A DNA stretch of 64,000 nt from Rhodoferax sp. (GTDB taxonomy: Bacteria; Pseudomonadota; Gammaproteobacteria; Burkholderiales; Burkholderiaceae_C), in NCBI RefSeq assembly GCF_030646845.1, contig NZ_JAUSLE010000069.1, forward strand, positions 97,262 through 161,261. Reading direction: 5' to 3'. Numbering within the stretch: position 1 is the first letter of the stretch; each line of letters begins with the position of its first letter. Positions 16,000 through 25,836 of this stretch are shown here, one piece after another. The notes under the pieces were generated by a model that saw only the letters and a list, made by a program, of their open reading frames with translations, searched no databases and had not been told where the DNA came from. A program made the position numbers and the translations under genes.

Positions 16000-18351
16000 T
16001 CAGTTTTCCGAGACAACTTGCGGGCGGGACAGGAGACTGAACAGCACGATCACCGCCAGCCCCCCAAAGACGCCGAAGACACCGGCAGAAACAGGCTGTA
16101 TGCCAAACCACAACCCCGTGCCACCCAGACCGAAGGCAGACCGGACAGGTACGGCATTGATCACCAGGTAGTAGATCGTCAATCCGAGGCCCGCGATCAT
16201 GCCCGCGACGGCCGCCCTGTCGGTCGTCCTGGACCAGAATATCCCCAGCACCATCGCCGGCACAAATGCCGCCCCGGCCAGAGAAAACGAGGCTGATACC
16301 AGATAGAGGATGTCGGCTGGGCGTTGAGCAGCCACGTAGGCGGCGGCCAGGGCCACCACCAGCAACGCGAACTTCGACAACATCACCCTTCGAACCGCGC
16401 CAGCCTGGTCACTCTCGCCCCTGAAGAAGAAGTCATGCGCCAGCGCATTGCCAATCGTCAACAGCAGGCCATCCGCCGTGGAGAGGGCAGCAGCGAGTCC
16501 ACCAGCGGCCACAAGACCGGAGACGACGTACGGCATGCCGCCGAGCTCAGGTGTCGCCAGCATCACGATGTCGGCCCCCAGCCTGAGTTCCGAGAACTGG
16601 AGGATGTGGTCCCCGTTCACGTCACTGACCGAGATCAATGTTGAATCCACCTTCGCCCACTGGGCAATCCATGCAGGCAGGGAGTCGAAATTCTGCCCCA
16701 CCAGTTGACTCATGATCTCAAATTTGACAAGGACAGCCAAGGCAGGGGCCGACAAGTACAGCAGCGCGATGAAAAACAGCGACCAGGCCACCGACGTGCG
16801 CGCCTCAGCCACCGAGCGAGTCGTGTAGAAACGGGTCAGCAAATGGGGTAAGCCGGCCGTACCCACCATCAGGCAAAACATCAGGGCCAGAAAGTTGCGT
16901 CGCGACAAGTCAAACGCCTGTTGCTCATCCACGTTCCCTTTGGGGTCGCCGGCGAAGGGCTTGGTGTGGGGCGGCATGCCAGCCAGGGGTTTCGCCCGAT
17001 CCAGGTTGTCCTGCATGGCGCGTGTCCAGCGCTCGCGGGCAGACACCCCGTCTTTGGGCAGTGCCACAAGCTCACGTCTGGCAGCGACAATGACCGACTC
17101 ATCAGCCCGTTGATTGTTCAACGAACGAATTCTCTCCCTCAGCGCGCTGCGCTCACTCTCCAGTGATGCATCCACGTTGCGCAACTTCAACTCATAGTCC
17201 CGAGCACGCCGGGCATACTCATTGACCACCTGCAACTCCGCGGGCGAATTGGAGAGTCGCTGCTCCAGTTCACTGATTTTCTGCAATTGCTGACCGTAAA
17301 CAAACGGCGCCAGGGGGTTGCCCAGCTGCTTGTACGCCAGCCATGAAACCGGAATCAGGAAAGCCAGAATCAAGACGACATACTGCGTCACCTGCGTCCA
17401 GGTCACGGCCCGCATGCCCCCCAGAAATGAACACACCAGAACACCACCGAGGCCCAGCAGAATGCCGACTTCAAATTGGACGCCTGTCAGACGTGAAGTG
17501 ATCAACCCGACACCGTAGATCTGCGCTACTACATAGGTAAAGGAACACAGTACCGCTGCAAATGCCGCAATCAACCGTGGCCAGCGACTGCCGAAACGCA
17601 GGCCAAAATAGTCAGGAATGGTGTAGAGGCCCAGCCTCCTCAGATAGGGCGCCACCAGCAGCGCAACCAGACAGAAACCACCCGTCCAACCCAAAACATA
17701 AACCAGCCCGCCGGGCTGCGACTCACTGCCGGAAAAGCCCTGAAGGTATAGCCCGCCAGCCATGCTGATGAATGATGCCGCACTCATCCAGTCTGCGGCG
17801 GTCGCCATGCCGTTGTAGACGGCCGGGATGCTGCGTCCGGCAACGTAGTATTCCGAAGCATCCGAAGTGCGGCCATAAATGCCGATCACGGCGTACAAGA
17901 CGAGCGTGGCGAACAGGAATATGCCGCCCACCCATGTCTTTTTAAGACCCCACCTCTCAGCCAGCGCCAGCGCCAGCAGAAACAGCAGCAAGGCCACGAC
18001 GTAAACGGCAAATCTGCGATTCAATCGATGCTTGTAGGCGATATACGCAGCATCAACGGTGGAGACTTCGCCGTCCCGCCTGTTGGCAACCCAGGCAAAC
18101 ACGGCGACGATGGCAATAAAAACGAATACGCTACCTTGCGCCGCAAACCAGTAGCCCACCGGCCAGCTGCCGACAATCATCTGCAGGTCATGCGCGAAGA
18201 AAACGATGCCAAACGATGCTGCAAACCAAATTGCCAGAAGCCAGCCGTGCAAGCGAAGACCGCCTGAAATCGGCCTGAATTCTTCCCCCCCCACACCCAC
18301 CGCTGGATTCAACATCGCTGGATCATGACAGCCTGTGGCGCCACAGGCCAT
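16000..18351 (-). CDS. Sodium:solute symporter, VC_2705 type, with fused small subunit
   Basis: A 783-residue membrane protein of the sodium:solute symporter family. The first ~90 residues (LHGWLLAIWFAASFG, FAAQGSVFVFIAIVAVFAW) look like the separate DUF4212 small subunit that often accompanies VC_2705-type transporters; here it is fused. The SSS core follows (VAGRSIPAVYNGMATAADWMSAASFISMAG; TIPDYFGLRFGSRWPR). A hydrophilic, coiled-coil-like insert spans about 350-480. An EF-hand-like loop, DVNGDHILQFSE, lies at 577-588. The substrate is unknown; acetate and other carboxylates are used by relatives. It starts 9 bp after the ppsA stop, so it is probably cotranscribed with PEP synthase, which would fit uptake of a gluconeogenic substrate. 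Confidence 0.9.
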   Translation of the reverse strand: MACGATGCHDPAMLNPAVGVGGEEFRPISGGLRLHGWLLAIWFAASFGIVFFAHDLQMIVGSWPVGYWFAAQGSVFVFIAIVAVFAWVANRRDGEVSTVDAAYIAYKHRLNRRFAVYVVALLLFLLALALAERWGLKKTWVGGIFLFATLVLYAVIGIYGRTSDASEYYVAGRSIPAVYNGMATAADWMSAASFISMAGGLYLQGFSGSESQPGGLVYVLGWTGGFCLVALLVAPYLRRLGLYTIPDYFGLRFGSRWPRLIAAFAAVLCSFTYVVAQIYGVGLITSRLTGVQFEVGILLGLGGVLVCSFLGGMRAVTWTQVTQYVVLILAFLIPVSWLAYKQLGNPLAPFVYGQQLQKISELEQRLSNSPAELQVVNEYARRARDYELKLRNVDASLESERSALRERIRSLNNQRADESVIVAARRELVALPKDGVSARERWTRAMQDNLDRAKPLAGMPPHTKPFAGDPKGNVDEQQAFDLSRRNFLALMFCLMVGTAGLPHLLTRFYTTRSVAEARTSVAWSLFFIALLYLSAPALAVLVKFEIMSQLVGQNFDSLPAWIAQWAKVDSTLISVSDVNGDHILQFSELRLGADIVMLATPELGGMPYVVSGLVAAGGLAAALSTADGLLLTIGNALAHDFFFRGESDQAGAVRRVMLSKFALLVVALAAAYVAAQRPADILYLVSASFSLAGAAFVPAMVLGIFWSRTTDRAAVAGMIAGLGLTIYYLVINAVPVRSAFGLGGTGLWFGIQPVSAGVFGVFGGLAVIVLFSLLSRPQVVSEN

Positions 18352-18360
18352 AGGTGTTTT

Positions 18361-20754
18361 CTATTGTTTGGCCAGCCTCTGCCAGGTGGCAACCACAGAA
18401 TCCGGATTCAGGGAAATCGATGAAATCCCTTCCTTTGCCAGCCACTCGGCGAAATCAGGGTGATCACTGGGACCCTGGCCACATATGCCGATGTATTTGC
18501 CCTGCGCCTTGCAGGCACTGATGGCCTGACTGATCAGCGCTGTGACGGCAGGGTCGCGCTCGTCAAAGTCGGCTGCCAGCAATTCCAGGCCGGAATCCCG
18601 GTCCAGCCCCAGGGTCAGCTGGGTCAGATCGTTGGAGCCAATCGAGAAGCCATCAAAGTACTGCAAGAACTCATTCGCCAGGATGGCGTTGCTGGGAATC
18701 TCGCACATCATGATGATCTTCAGACCGTTTTCACCGCGTTTCAGCCCATGAGCGGCCAGCAGTTCAGTCACTTTCTTGGCTTGCCCCAGCGTTCGCACAA
18801 AAGGCACCATCACCTGGACGTTGCTCAGTCCCATGTCCTCGCGCACACGTTTCAGCGCCTCGCACTCCATGGCGAAGGCCTCGCCAAAATCGGCACTGAC
18901 GTATCGCGCGGCACCCCGGAAACCGAGCATCGGGTTCTCTTCCTCCGGCTCGTAACGGCTGCCGCCAATGAGTTTGCGGTATTCGTTGCTCTTGAAATCC
19001 GACAGACGCACGATGACGGGCTTGGGCCAGAAGGCCGCACCAATCGTGGCGACGCCCTCGGCCACCCGATCGACGTAGAACGCGCGCGGCGACGCATGGC
19101 CACGCGCGACCGATTCGACCGCTTTTTTCAGATCGGCATCGATATTGGGATAGTCGAGAATCGCCTTCGGATGCACGCCAATGTTGTTGTTGATGATGAA
19201 CTCAAGGCGCGCCAAACCGACACCTTCATTGGGCAGTTGGCAGAAGTCAAACGCCAGCTGCGGATTGCCGACATTCATCATGATCTTGACGGCAATCTCG
19301 GGCATCTCGCCGCGCTGGACTTCGGTGACTTCGGTTTCCAGCAAACCGTCGTAGATAAAGCCGGTGTCACCCTCGGCACAACTGACTGTCACCAGCATGC
19401 CGTCCTTCAACACCTCGCTCGCATCGCCACAACCCACCACAGCCGGGATACCCAGTTCGCGCGCGATGATGGCGGCATGGCAGGTGCGCCCGCCACGGTT
19501 AGTGACAATGGCGGATGCCCGCTTCATCACCGGCTCCCAGTTGGGGTCGGTCATGTCGGTCACCAAAATGTCGCCGGGCTGCACCTTGTCCATCTCGCTG
19601 AGGTTGTGCACGATGCGAACCGGCCCGGTACCGATCTTCTGACCGATGGCCCGGCCTTCAACAATCACGGCACTCTTGCCCTTGAGCTTGTAACGGTATT
19701 CCGCCTTGCCCGCGGCCTGGCTCTTCACGGTTTCTGGACGGGCCTGCAGAATATAGAGTTCGCCGTCCAGGCCGTCCTTACCCCATTCAATGTCCATGGC
19801 CCTGCCATAGTGCGCCTCGATCACCATCGCATAGGCGGCCAATTTTTCGACATCGGCGTCGGTCAGGGAATAACGGTTGCGCAACTCGGTGGGCACGTCG
19901 GTGGTTTTGACCAGCTTGCCGCTGACGGCCTTCTCCTGCGGCGTTGTGAACTGCATCTGAATCAGCTTGGAGCCCAGACTGCGACGGATCACGGCACGCT
20001 TGCCGGCCTTGAGCATCGGCTTGTGCACGTAGAACTCGTCGGGATTCACCGCGCCCTGCACCACGGTCTCACCCAGTCCGTAGCTGGAGGTGATGAACAC
20101 CACATCCTGAAAACCGGACTCGGTGTCGATGGTGAACATGACGCCGGCTGCCCCCAGGTCCGAGCGCACCATGCGCTGAATACCTGCGCTCAGGGCCACA
20201 TGCTCGTGCGCAAAGCCTTTGTGCACGCGGTAGCTGATGGCGCGGTCGTTGTACAAGGAGGCAAACACTTCCTTGATTTTGTGAAGAATTTCGTCGATCC
20301 CGATCACGTTCAAAAAGGTTTCCTGCTGGCCTGCGAATGAGGCATCTGGCAGATCCTCTGCCGTGGCGGACGAGCGCACCGCAAATGAGACCTCCGGATT
20401 GCCCGAGCTCAGGGTGATGAATGCGGCACGAATAGCCTGCTCCAGATCGGCGGGAAAGGGCTGGGCCTCGACCATGGCGCGAATCTCGGCGCCAACCTGC
20501 GCCAGCGCCCTCACGTCTTCGGTGTCCAGGGCGCTCAGGCGGGCATTGATCCGGCCGCTCAAGTCCTCATAGGCCAGGAAATCGCGGAAAGCGTGTGCCG
20601 TCGTTGCGAAACCGGTGGGCACTTTGACCCCCGACGGCAAATTGGAAATCATTTCGCCGAGGCTGGCGTTTTTTCCGCCAACCGCCTCGACATCGGTCAT
20701 TCTCAGGTTTTCAAACGGCACGACCAACGCGGTCGGATTGAAAAGTGCAGACAT
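18361..20754 (-). CDS. ppsA: Phosphoenolpyruvate synthase
   Basis: Converts pyruvate, ATP and water to PEP, AMP and phosphate, for gluconeogenesis from C2/C3 substrates. The 797 residues have the ATP-grasp half ([31 protein letters not shown]), the phosphohistidine domain with His426 in [17 protein letters not shown], and the C-terminal TIM barrel ([44 protein letters not shown]). It is divergent from its own regulator gene, the standard arrangement. The symporter gene follows at 9 bp. Confidence 0.97.
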   Translation of the reverse strand: MSALFNPTALVVPFENLRMTDVEAVGGKNASLGEMISNLPSGVKVPTGFATTAHAFRDFLAYEDLSGRINARLSALDTEDVRALAQVGAEIRAMVEAQPFPADLEQAIRAAFITLSSGNPEVSFAVRSSATAEDLPDASFAGQQETFLNVIGIDEILHKIKEVFASLYNDRAISYRVHKGFAHEHVALSAGIQRMVRSDLGAAGVMFTIDTESGFQDVVFITSSYGLGETVVQGAVNPDEFYVHKPMLKAGKRAVIRRSLGSKLIQMQFTTPQEKAVSGKLVKTTDVPTELRNRYSLTDADVEKLAAYAMVIEAHYGRAMDIEWGKDGLDGELYILQARPETVKSQAAGKAEYRYKLKGKSAVIVEGRAIGQKIGTGPVRIVHNLSEMDKVQPGDILVTDMTDPNWEPVMKRASAIVTNRGGRTCHAAIIARELGIPAVVGCGDASEVLKDGMLVTVSCAEGDTGFIYDGLLETEVTEVQRGEMPEIAVKIMMNVGNPQLAFDFCQLPNEGVGLARLEFIINNNIGVHPKAILDYPNIDADLKKAVESVARGHASPRAFYVDRVAEGVATIGAAFWPKPVIVRLSDFKSNEYRKLIGGSRYEPEEENPMLGFRGAARYVSADFGEAFAMECEALKRVREDMGLSNVQVMVPFVRTLGQAKKVTELLAAHGLKRGENGLKIIMMCEIPSNAILANEFLQYFDGFSIGSNDLTQLTLGLDRDSGLELLAADFDERDPAVTALISQAISACKAQGKYIGICGQGPSDHPDFAEWLAKEGISSISLNPDSVVATWQRLAKQ

Positions 20755-20988
20755 GGGACATAGCTCCAGAAGTTAAAAGCGGATCGAAGCACGACGCCAA
20801 GCGTTCTGGTGGCGCTGGTTATGCCCGTGCGCGCAGCCTGACTTTGTTGTTTTTGTTCTGGTCGGCCAGTGCGGCACACGGAAGAATTCGGTTAGATTGT
20901 CGCCATTGTAGGTCGCGAACCGGCTGACAATGCAGATCGTCCTTGCAGAATGCTGAAAGCCAACCGAGCCCTTACCCATCCCCCCATC

Positions 20989-21810
20989 ATGTCCAACCGA
21001 ACTGTATTTTTTATTTCCGATGGCACCGGCATCACCGCGGAAACCTTTGGAAATGCCATCCTGGCCCAGTTTGAAACCAAAGCGCGCCACGTGCGCCTGC
21101 CCTTCATTGACTCCGTGGACAAGGCCCACCAGGCCGTGCGCCAGATCAATCATGCAGGAATCGTGGACGGAAAGAGACCGATTGTGTTTACCACGCTGGT
21201 CAATATGGAGGTGCTCAAGGTCATCACCGACGGCTGCCAGGGCATGCTGCTGGACATGTTCGGCACCTTCGTGCATCCGCTTGAGACCGAGCTCCAGATC
21301 AAGTCCCACCATCGCGTTGGCCGCTTCAGCGACGCCAGCAAGAGCAAGGAATACCAGTCGCGCATTGAAGCCATCAACTTCTCGTTGGCCCATGACGATG
21401 GACAGTCCCACCGCGACCTGGAGCATTCCGATGTCATTCTGGTGGGTGTCAGCCGCAGCGGAAAGACGCCGACCTCGCTCTACCTGGCGATGCAATACGG
21501 GCTCAAGGCCTCCAACTACCCGCTGATTCCTGAGGACTTTGAACGCCGGCATTTGCCGCCAGCGCTGAAAGCGCACCAGCACAAACTGTTTGGCCTGACG
21601 ATCCAGCCCGAACGCCTGAGCGAGATTCGCAACGAGCGCCGACCCAACTCGGTCTACGCGTCACTGGAAAACTGCCGAATGGAAGTGAATGAGGCCGAGG
21701 CCATGATGCGACGCGCCGGTATCCGCTGGCTGTCAACCACGACCAAATCGATCGAAGAGATCGCGACCACCATCCTGCAGGAAATCAGGCCGGAGCGGCT
21801 CGCTTATTGA
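20989..21810 (+). CDS. ppsR: PEP synthase regulatory protein (kinase/pyrophosphorylase, DUF299)
   Basis: A bifunctional enzyme that phosphorylates a threonine of PEP synthase with ADP and removes it by phosphorolysis. The 273 residues begin [18 protein letters not shown]. The P-loop is [15 protein letters not shown], and the C-terminal half contains [19 protein letters not shown] and [11 protein letters not shown], all family-typical. An upstream in-frame ATG was rejected because the family starts at the second one. It is divergent from ppsA across about 230 bp without a clear promoter by eye. Confidence 0.96.
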   Translation: MSNRTVFFISDGTGITAETFGNAILAQFETKARHVRLPFIDSVDKAHQAVRQINHAGIVDGKRPIVFTTLVNMEVLKVITDGCQGMLLDMFGTFVHPLETELQIKSHHRVGRFSDASKSKEYQSRIEAINFSLAHDDGQSHRDLEHSDVILVGVSRSGKTPTSLYLAMQYGLKASNYPLIPEDFERRHLPPALKAHQHKLFGLTIQPERLSEIRNERRPNSVYASLENCRMEVNEAEAMMRRAGIRWLSTTTKSIEEIATTILQEIRPERLAY

Positions 21811-21848
21811 TCTGGATCCCGCGGCTCGCAGTCGAGCGGAGGATCTTA

Positions 21849-21887
21849 TTGAGAATCATTGCTATTTGCATGGATTTTGCGTATACT
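21849..21887 (+). promoter_or_regulatory. feoAB promoter with Fur-like operator
   Basis: TTGCTA (21859-21864) and TATACT (21882-21887) are 17 bp apart. The sequence TTGAGAATCATTGCTATTT over and before the -35 resembles a Fur box (GAGAATCATT core). Repression of ferrous iron uptake by Fur is expected; this is inferred, not shown. Confidence 0.65.
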
Positions 21888-21957
21888 GGCATTGGGCAGC
21901 CAGGATGATGGTCAATCATTACCGCAAGTCCGCGCCCCAATTCACACCACAACGCCC

Positions 21958-22266
21958 ATGCTACCCAGGCCACTGAAGACGATCGCAACGCCCACAGTCT
22001 GCAATTCCGTCGATCAGATGGCGCCCCGCAGCAGCGCAACCGTCCTCGGCCTGGTTGAGCCAGCGGGTGCGGGCGGTGAATCGGGTGTCGTGCGCCGCTT
22101 GGCTGAGCTGGGTTTTTTGCCCGGTGAAATAGTCACCGTCCTGCGACGTGGACCAGGCGGGCGGGAACCCATCGCGGTGCAAATTGGAGAGACGGTTTTT
22201 GCACTCCGAAGCCTTGAAGCCTCCTGCATCCAGGTCCAGAGTTGCGTTGTGGCGGGACAGCCATGA
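21958..22266 (+). CDS. feoA: Ferrous iron transport protein A
   Basis: A small SH3-like cytosolic protein that supports FeoB. The 102 residues contain VRRLAELGFLPGEIVTVLRRGPGG and the ending IQIGETVFALRSLEAS-like (here VQIGETVFALRSLEASCIQV), which is typical of FeoA. An N-terminal tail of about 35 residues is longer than in E. coli; a start at the internal ATG (MAPRSS) is possible. The stop overlaps the feoB start (ATGA). A promoter with a Fur-like box lies about 70 bp upstream. Confidence 0.93.
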   Translation: MLPRPLKTIATPTVCNSVDQMAPRSSATVLGLVEPAGAGGESGVVRRLAELGFLPGEIVTVLRRGPGGREPIAVQIGETVFALRSLEASCIQVQSCVVAGQP

Positions 22267-24197
22267 ACCCAATGACGCCCATGGCTGCGCGCCAGTCCTA
22301 CGTTGCGTTGGTGGGCAATCCCAACTGCGGCAAGACTGCGCTGTTCAACCTGCTCACCGGGGCACGCCAGAAGGTCGCCAACTACGCCGGAGTCACGGTG
22401 GAACGCAAGCAAGGCCATGCCCAGCTGGCCGACGGAGGTACCATCTCCATCGTCGATTTGCCGGGCACCTACAGCTTGAACCCCACGACCGCCGACGAGT
22501 CGGTGACGCATGATGTGCTGATGGGGCTTCGTTCTGGAGAAACACCGCCCGACGCCATCGTGGCCGTGGTGGATGCCACCAATTTGCGCATGAACCTGCG
22601 ACTGGTGCTGCAACTGCGCGCGCTGGGCCAGCCCATGGTGGTAGCCCTGAACATGATGGATGTGGCGCGAGCGCACGGTCTGCAAATCGACGTGACGAAG
22701 CTCAGCGCCGAACTCGGTCTGCCGGTGGTGGAGACCGTCGCCATCGACAACAGCCTGCTCGGCAAGGGCATGGCGCGCTGGACAGGTCACGCTGTAGAAA
22801 ATGGCCGCGAAGCCCTGCTGGCAGCAGCCCAGCAGGCCCTGGCAACCCAGACTCGGAAAATTGAGCGCCCCGATCCCTCCCACCAGGTGCCGCTTGACCA
22901 GCTGCTGCTGCAACAGCAGGTCAACCGTATCCTCGCCGTGACGGTCCCCAAAGCGCCCCGCATCAAGCGCTTCAACGACCGCATCGATGCCGTGGTGATG
23001 CACCCGGTCTGGGGACTGGTGCTGCTGTCAGCTCTGTTGATGATGATTTTTCAGGCGGTGTTTTCATGGGCCAACGTGCCGATGGACGCCATCAAGGAGG
23101 TCGTGGCCGCAATCGGCGACTTCATCCGGACAAACATGCCGGAAGGGATGCTGCGAAGCCTGCTGGTAGACGGCGTGGTGGCGGGCCTGGGCGGGGTGGT
23201 GGTGTTCTTGCCGCAAATCCTGATCTTGTTCTTCTTCATCCTGCTGCTCGAGGATTCGGGTTATCTGCCGCGTGCTGCCTTTTTGCTGGACAACGTGATG
23301 GGCAAGGTGGGCCTGTCGGGTCGCGCCTTCATTCCTCTCTTGTCCAGCTTTGCCTGCGCCATTCCGGGCATCATGGCCACCCGCACCATCCCGAACTGGC
23401 GGGACCGACTGGCCACCATCATGATTGCGCCGTTGATGACCTGTTCGGCCCGGCTGCCTCTCTACGCCTTGTTGATCGGGGCCTTCATTCCAGCACGTGA
23501 TGTCGGAATGTTCAATCTGCAGGGCCTGACCCTGTTTGGCCTGTACGCTGCCGGCATTCTGTCAGCCATGGCGGTGGCCTGGATCTTCAAGCGCACCTGG
23601 ATGAAAAGCAGCTACCAGCCGCTGATGCTCGAATTGCCCCCCTATCGCACGCCCAATTTGCGCAACTTGCTGCTGGGGCTGTGGCAACGGGCCGCCATCT
23701 TTTTGCAGCGGGTCGGCACCATCATTTTTGCCGTGATGGTATTGCTGTGGTTCCTGTCCAGCTTCCCCGGCCCGCCGCCGGGGGCCACTGGGGCCGCCAT
23801 TCAATACAGCTTTGCCGGCATGCTGGGCCACGCGCTGGAATATGTTTTCGCCCCGATTGGGTTCAACTGGCAGATTTCTCTCGCGCTGGTGCCGGGCATG
23901 GCGGCACGCGAAGTTGCCGTGGGCGCCTTGGCGACCGTTTACTCCTTGTCGTCCACGGGCGAGGAAACGGCCCAGGCACTCGGGCCCATCATTGCCCAGG
24001 GCTGGTCCATGGCCACGGCCTATTCGCTGCTGGCCTGGTACGTGTTTGCGCCGCAATGCATCTCCACGCTGGTCGTGGTCAGACGCGAAACCAACTCCTG
24101 GCGCTACCCGGCCTTGATGGCGGCCTACCTGTTTGCCCTGGCCTACCTGGCATCGTTCATCACGTTTCGCCTTGTGACGGCACTCACGCACAATTGA
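22263..24197 (+). CDS. feoB: Ferrous iron transporter FeoB
   Basis: The GTP-dependent Fe(II) transporter of the inner membrane. The 644 residues have an N-terminal G domain: G1 GNPNCGKT at 18-25, VDLPGTYSLNPTTADE, and the specificity motif NMMD. Two Gate regions follow (FLPQILILFFFILLLEDSGYLPRAAF-like and GMAAREVAVGALATVYS) with about eight membrane helices. The protein is shorter than E. coli FeoB (773) but close to many betaproteobacterial forms. The start ATG overlaps the feoA stop. A small Cys-rich protein gene follows after 5 bp. Confidence 0.97.
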   Translation: MNPMTPMAARQSYVALVGNPNCGKTALFNLLTGARQKVANYAGVTVERKQGHAQLADGGTISIVDLPGTYSLNPTTADESVTHDVLMGLRSGETPPDAIVAVVDATNLRMNLRLVLQLRALGQPMVVALNMMDVARAHGLQIDVTKLSAELGLPVVETVAIDNSLLGKGMARWTGHAVENGREALLAAAQQALATQTRKIERPDPSHQVPLDQLLLQQQVNRILAVTVPKAPRIKRFNDRIDAVVMHPVWGLVLLSALLMMIFQAVFSWANVPMDAIKEVVAAIGDFIRTNMPEGMLRSLLVDGVVAGLGGVVVFLPQILILFFFILLLEDSGYLPRAAFLLDNVMGKVGLSGRAFIPLLSSFACAIPGIMATRTIPNWRDRLATIMIAPLMTCSARLPLYALLIGAFIPARDVGMFNLQGLTLFGLYAAGILSAMAVAWIFKRTWMKSSYQPLMLELPPYRTPNLRNLLLGLWQRAAIFLQRVGTIIFAVMVLLWFLSSFPGPPPGATGAAIQYSFAGMLGHALEYVFAPIGFNWQISLALVPGMAAREVAVGALATVYSLSSTGEETAQALGPIIAQGWSMATAYSLLAWYVFAPQCISTLVVVRRETNSWRYPALMAAYLFALAYLASFITFRLVTALTHN

Positions 24198-24202
24198 CCA
24201 CC

Positions 24203-24475
24203 ATGAACGCGCACTTCCTGTTTGACGTTTTCCAGTTTCTGGTGGTTGCTGCACTGGTCGTGGGTTGCGGCGTGTACTGTCTGCTCACGCTCGCCCCCGA
24301 CATTGTCAAACGACCGTTGAGACAGCTGTTGCTGCGCTTCCCGCTCCCGGCCTTTGTCACAGCAAGGCTGCGGCAACCCACAGCCACCGGCGCTTGTGGT
24401 TCGAGTTGCGGCGGCGCCTGCCCCTCCACTGCCGCCACCCCACAAGCAGTGAAGTGGCATCCCCGGAAGCCCTGA
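24203..24475 (+). CDS. Small membrane protein with Cys-rich tail, feo-linked
   Basis: A 90-residue protein starting MNAHFLFDVFQFLVVAAL, 5 bp after feoB. Residues 9-30 form one hydrophobic helix with Cys22 and Cys26. The C-terminus carries CGSSCGGAC (Cys65, 69 and 73) before a basic end. It occupies the place of feoC in enterobacteria but is not a winged-helix protein. Similar unnamed small proteins follow feoB in related genomes (DUF6587-like is possible). A metal-binding or redox role at the inner face is inferred from the cysteines only. Confidence 0.75.
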   Translation: MNAHFLFDVFQFLVVAALVVGCGVYCLLTLAPDIVKRPLRQLLLRFPLPAFVTARLRQPTATGACGSSCGGACPSTAATPQAVKWHPRKP

Positions 24476-24485
24476 CGGCCAGGGA

Positions 24486-25688
24486 TCACAGCACGACCCA
24501 ATGGTTGTCAACGGCCATGGCGTCGGGCCATTTCAGAAAACCTGGCGCAATCGCCGGATGCCAGCGCCCTACCCCTCGGGATGCACCCAGCAGAACACCC
24601 TGCGGCTGCTTCGCCGGTCCCCAAGGCGCCAGCGCCCCCACCTCCTGCAAGTTCGCCACCACCACCAGATCAGCAGGCGCTTCTGGAGACCACTGCAGAG
24701 CCATGTTGGTGCGTTGGCAACTCAACACAAACCCGCCCTGCGGCCCGGCGGCAATATCCCCGGCATAGCCACCGCCTGCGGGCAGCATCGTTGGTGTCAG
24801 CAGCTTGTCACCGTCCCACACCGCCAGCACCGGGGAACTTCTGCGCAGCATCAGGTCGTCATGTTCGTTTTGCAGAGCGATGCCCAGCAGGGGCCTGTGG
24901 TTCCCTGACTCACCGGCATCAGGTTGCGGATGACTCCAGGCCAGATGCCGCATCCCCAGCCGCTGGTCTTTCAAACGCCATTGACCCAGTCGCTCACCAG
25001 TGACAGGATCCAGTCGGACCAGCGACGAATCCATCAAGTGCAGATCACGTTTCTTGTCCGCTTCGGCTCGAAGGATGCCGCCGTTGGCCACCATCAGCGC
25101 GCCAGTCGCATCCACCAGCAACTGGTGTGGCTCCACACCGTGCGTGCGCCACTGCGCGACCTTGCGCAGGCTGCGCCGCTCGCGCACACCGACCCAGCCC
25201 TGACCAGACAGGGGGTTGGTCTCGGCGGTGTAAAGCCACTCGCCGTCGGGACTGGCGCAGACATGACCGTCCAGTGTGCGCCCCTCGGCCTCGCTGTCCA
25301 TTCGGTGCCATTGCACAACCTGACCCTGCGCATCGCAGCGCAGCAGCCACTGCCCCGGACGGCTGGCCACGGCGACAAAGCCACCGCCCGGCTCGGCCAA
25401 AAGGCCGTGGGCCCGGGTCGGCACCGGCACTGCGGACCTCACTTCAACAAGCCCGGCAGACCAATCGATCTGCAACAGGCCGACGAAATTACCCGGCACG
25501 CCGGCGCGGCTGCGCCAGGCAGCGGCCAGTGTGAGTGACTGAGGTGGCGCTGCGGGAATAGCCACTGGCTCATCCGGCGAGGCCTGTGATTTGGCAGGGG
25601 TCGACAACTGCGCTGCAGCAACGCCAGGCATCAGGGATGCAGCAAACGCCACCGAGGCGCCTTCCAGGAAACAACGTTTTTTCATCAT
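24486..25688 (-). CDS. DUF1513 beta-propeller-like exported protein
   Basis: A 400-residue protein with a signal peptide (MMKKRCFLEGASVAFAASLMPGVAAA). The mature part has repeated blade-like segments (GLLAEPGGGFVAVASRPGQWLL; GHVCASPDGEWLYTAETN; EPHQLLVDATGALMVANGG) typical of DUF1513. Members often lie beside imelysin or iron-uptake genes and may act in periplasmic iron handling; the exact role is unknown. It is convergent with feoB and divergent from the siderophore receptor, sharing the Fur-like region between them. The second ATG is an equally good start. Confidence 0.85.
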   Translation of the reverse strand: MMKKRCFLEGASVAFAASLMPGVAAAQLSTPAKSQASPDEPVAIPAAPPQSLTLAAAWRSRAGVPGNFVGLLQIDWSAGLVEVRSAVPVPTRAHGLLAEPGGGFVAVASRPGQWLLRCDAQGQVVQWHRMDSEAEGRTLDGHVCASPDGEWLYTAETNPLSGQGWVGVRERRSLRKVAQWRTHGVEPHQLLVDATGALMVANGGILRAEADKKRDLHLMDSSLVRLDPVTGERLGQWRLKDQRLGMRHLAWSHPQPDAGESGNHRPLLGIALQNEHDDLMLRRSSPVLAVWDGDKLLTPTMLPAGGGYAGDIAAGPQGGFVLSCQRTNMALQWSPEAPADLVVVANLQEVGALAPWGPAKQPQGVLLGASRGVGRWHPAIAPGFLKWPDAMAVDNHWVVL

Positions 25689-25712
25689 GCAAGTTAAAAA
25701 ATTAAAACACGA

Positions 25713-25742
25713 TTGTAACTAATAACGATTCGCATTTATAAT
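25713..25742 (+). promoter_or_regulatory. Receptor promoter with Fur-like operator
   Basis: TTGTAA and TATAAT (25737-25742) are 18 bp apart. The spacer CTAATAACGATTCGCATTT matches the Fur box pattern on the minus strand (AATGCGAATCGTTATT). It lies about 95 bp before the receptor start and about 30 bp before the divergent DUF1513 gene, so it may control both. Confidence 0.65.
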
Positions 25743-25836
25743 TAATCTGCATCACCAATTAAGCCAGCCACACCGCGCACTCGTTTGGCGTTTGCGGATT
25801 CAGCCAGCCAGCCACTCCCTGAACCTGACCACTACC

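Noticed and set aside
18460..20340. 626-codon open frame antisense to ppsA
   Set aside because: Same reasoning; ppsA is complete and conserved on the other strand.
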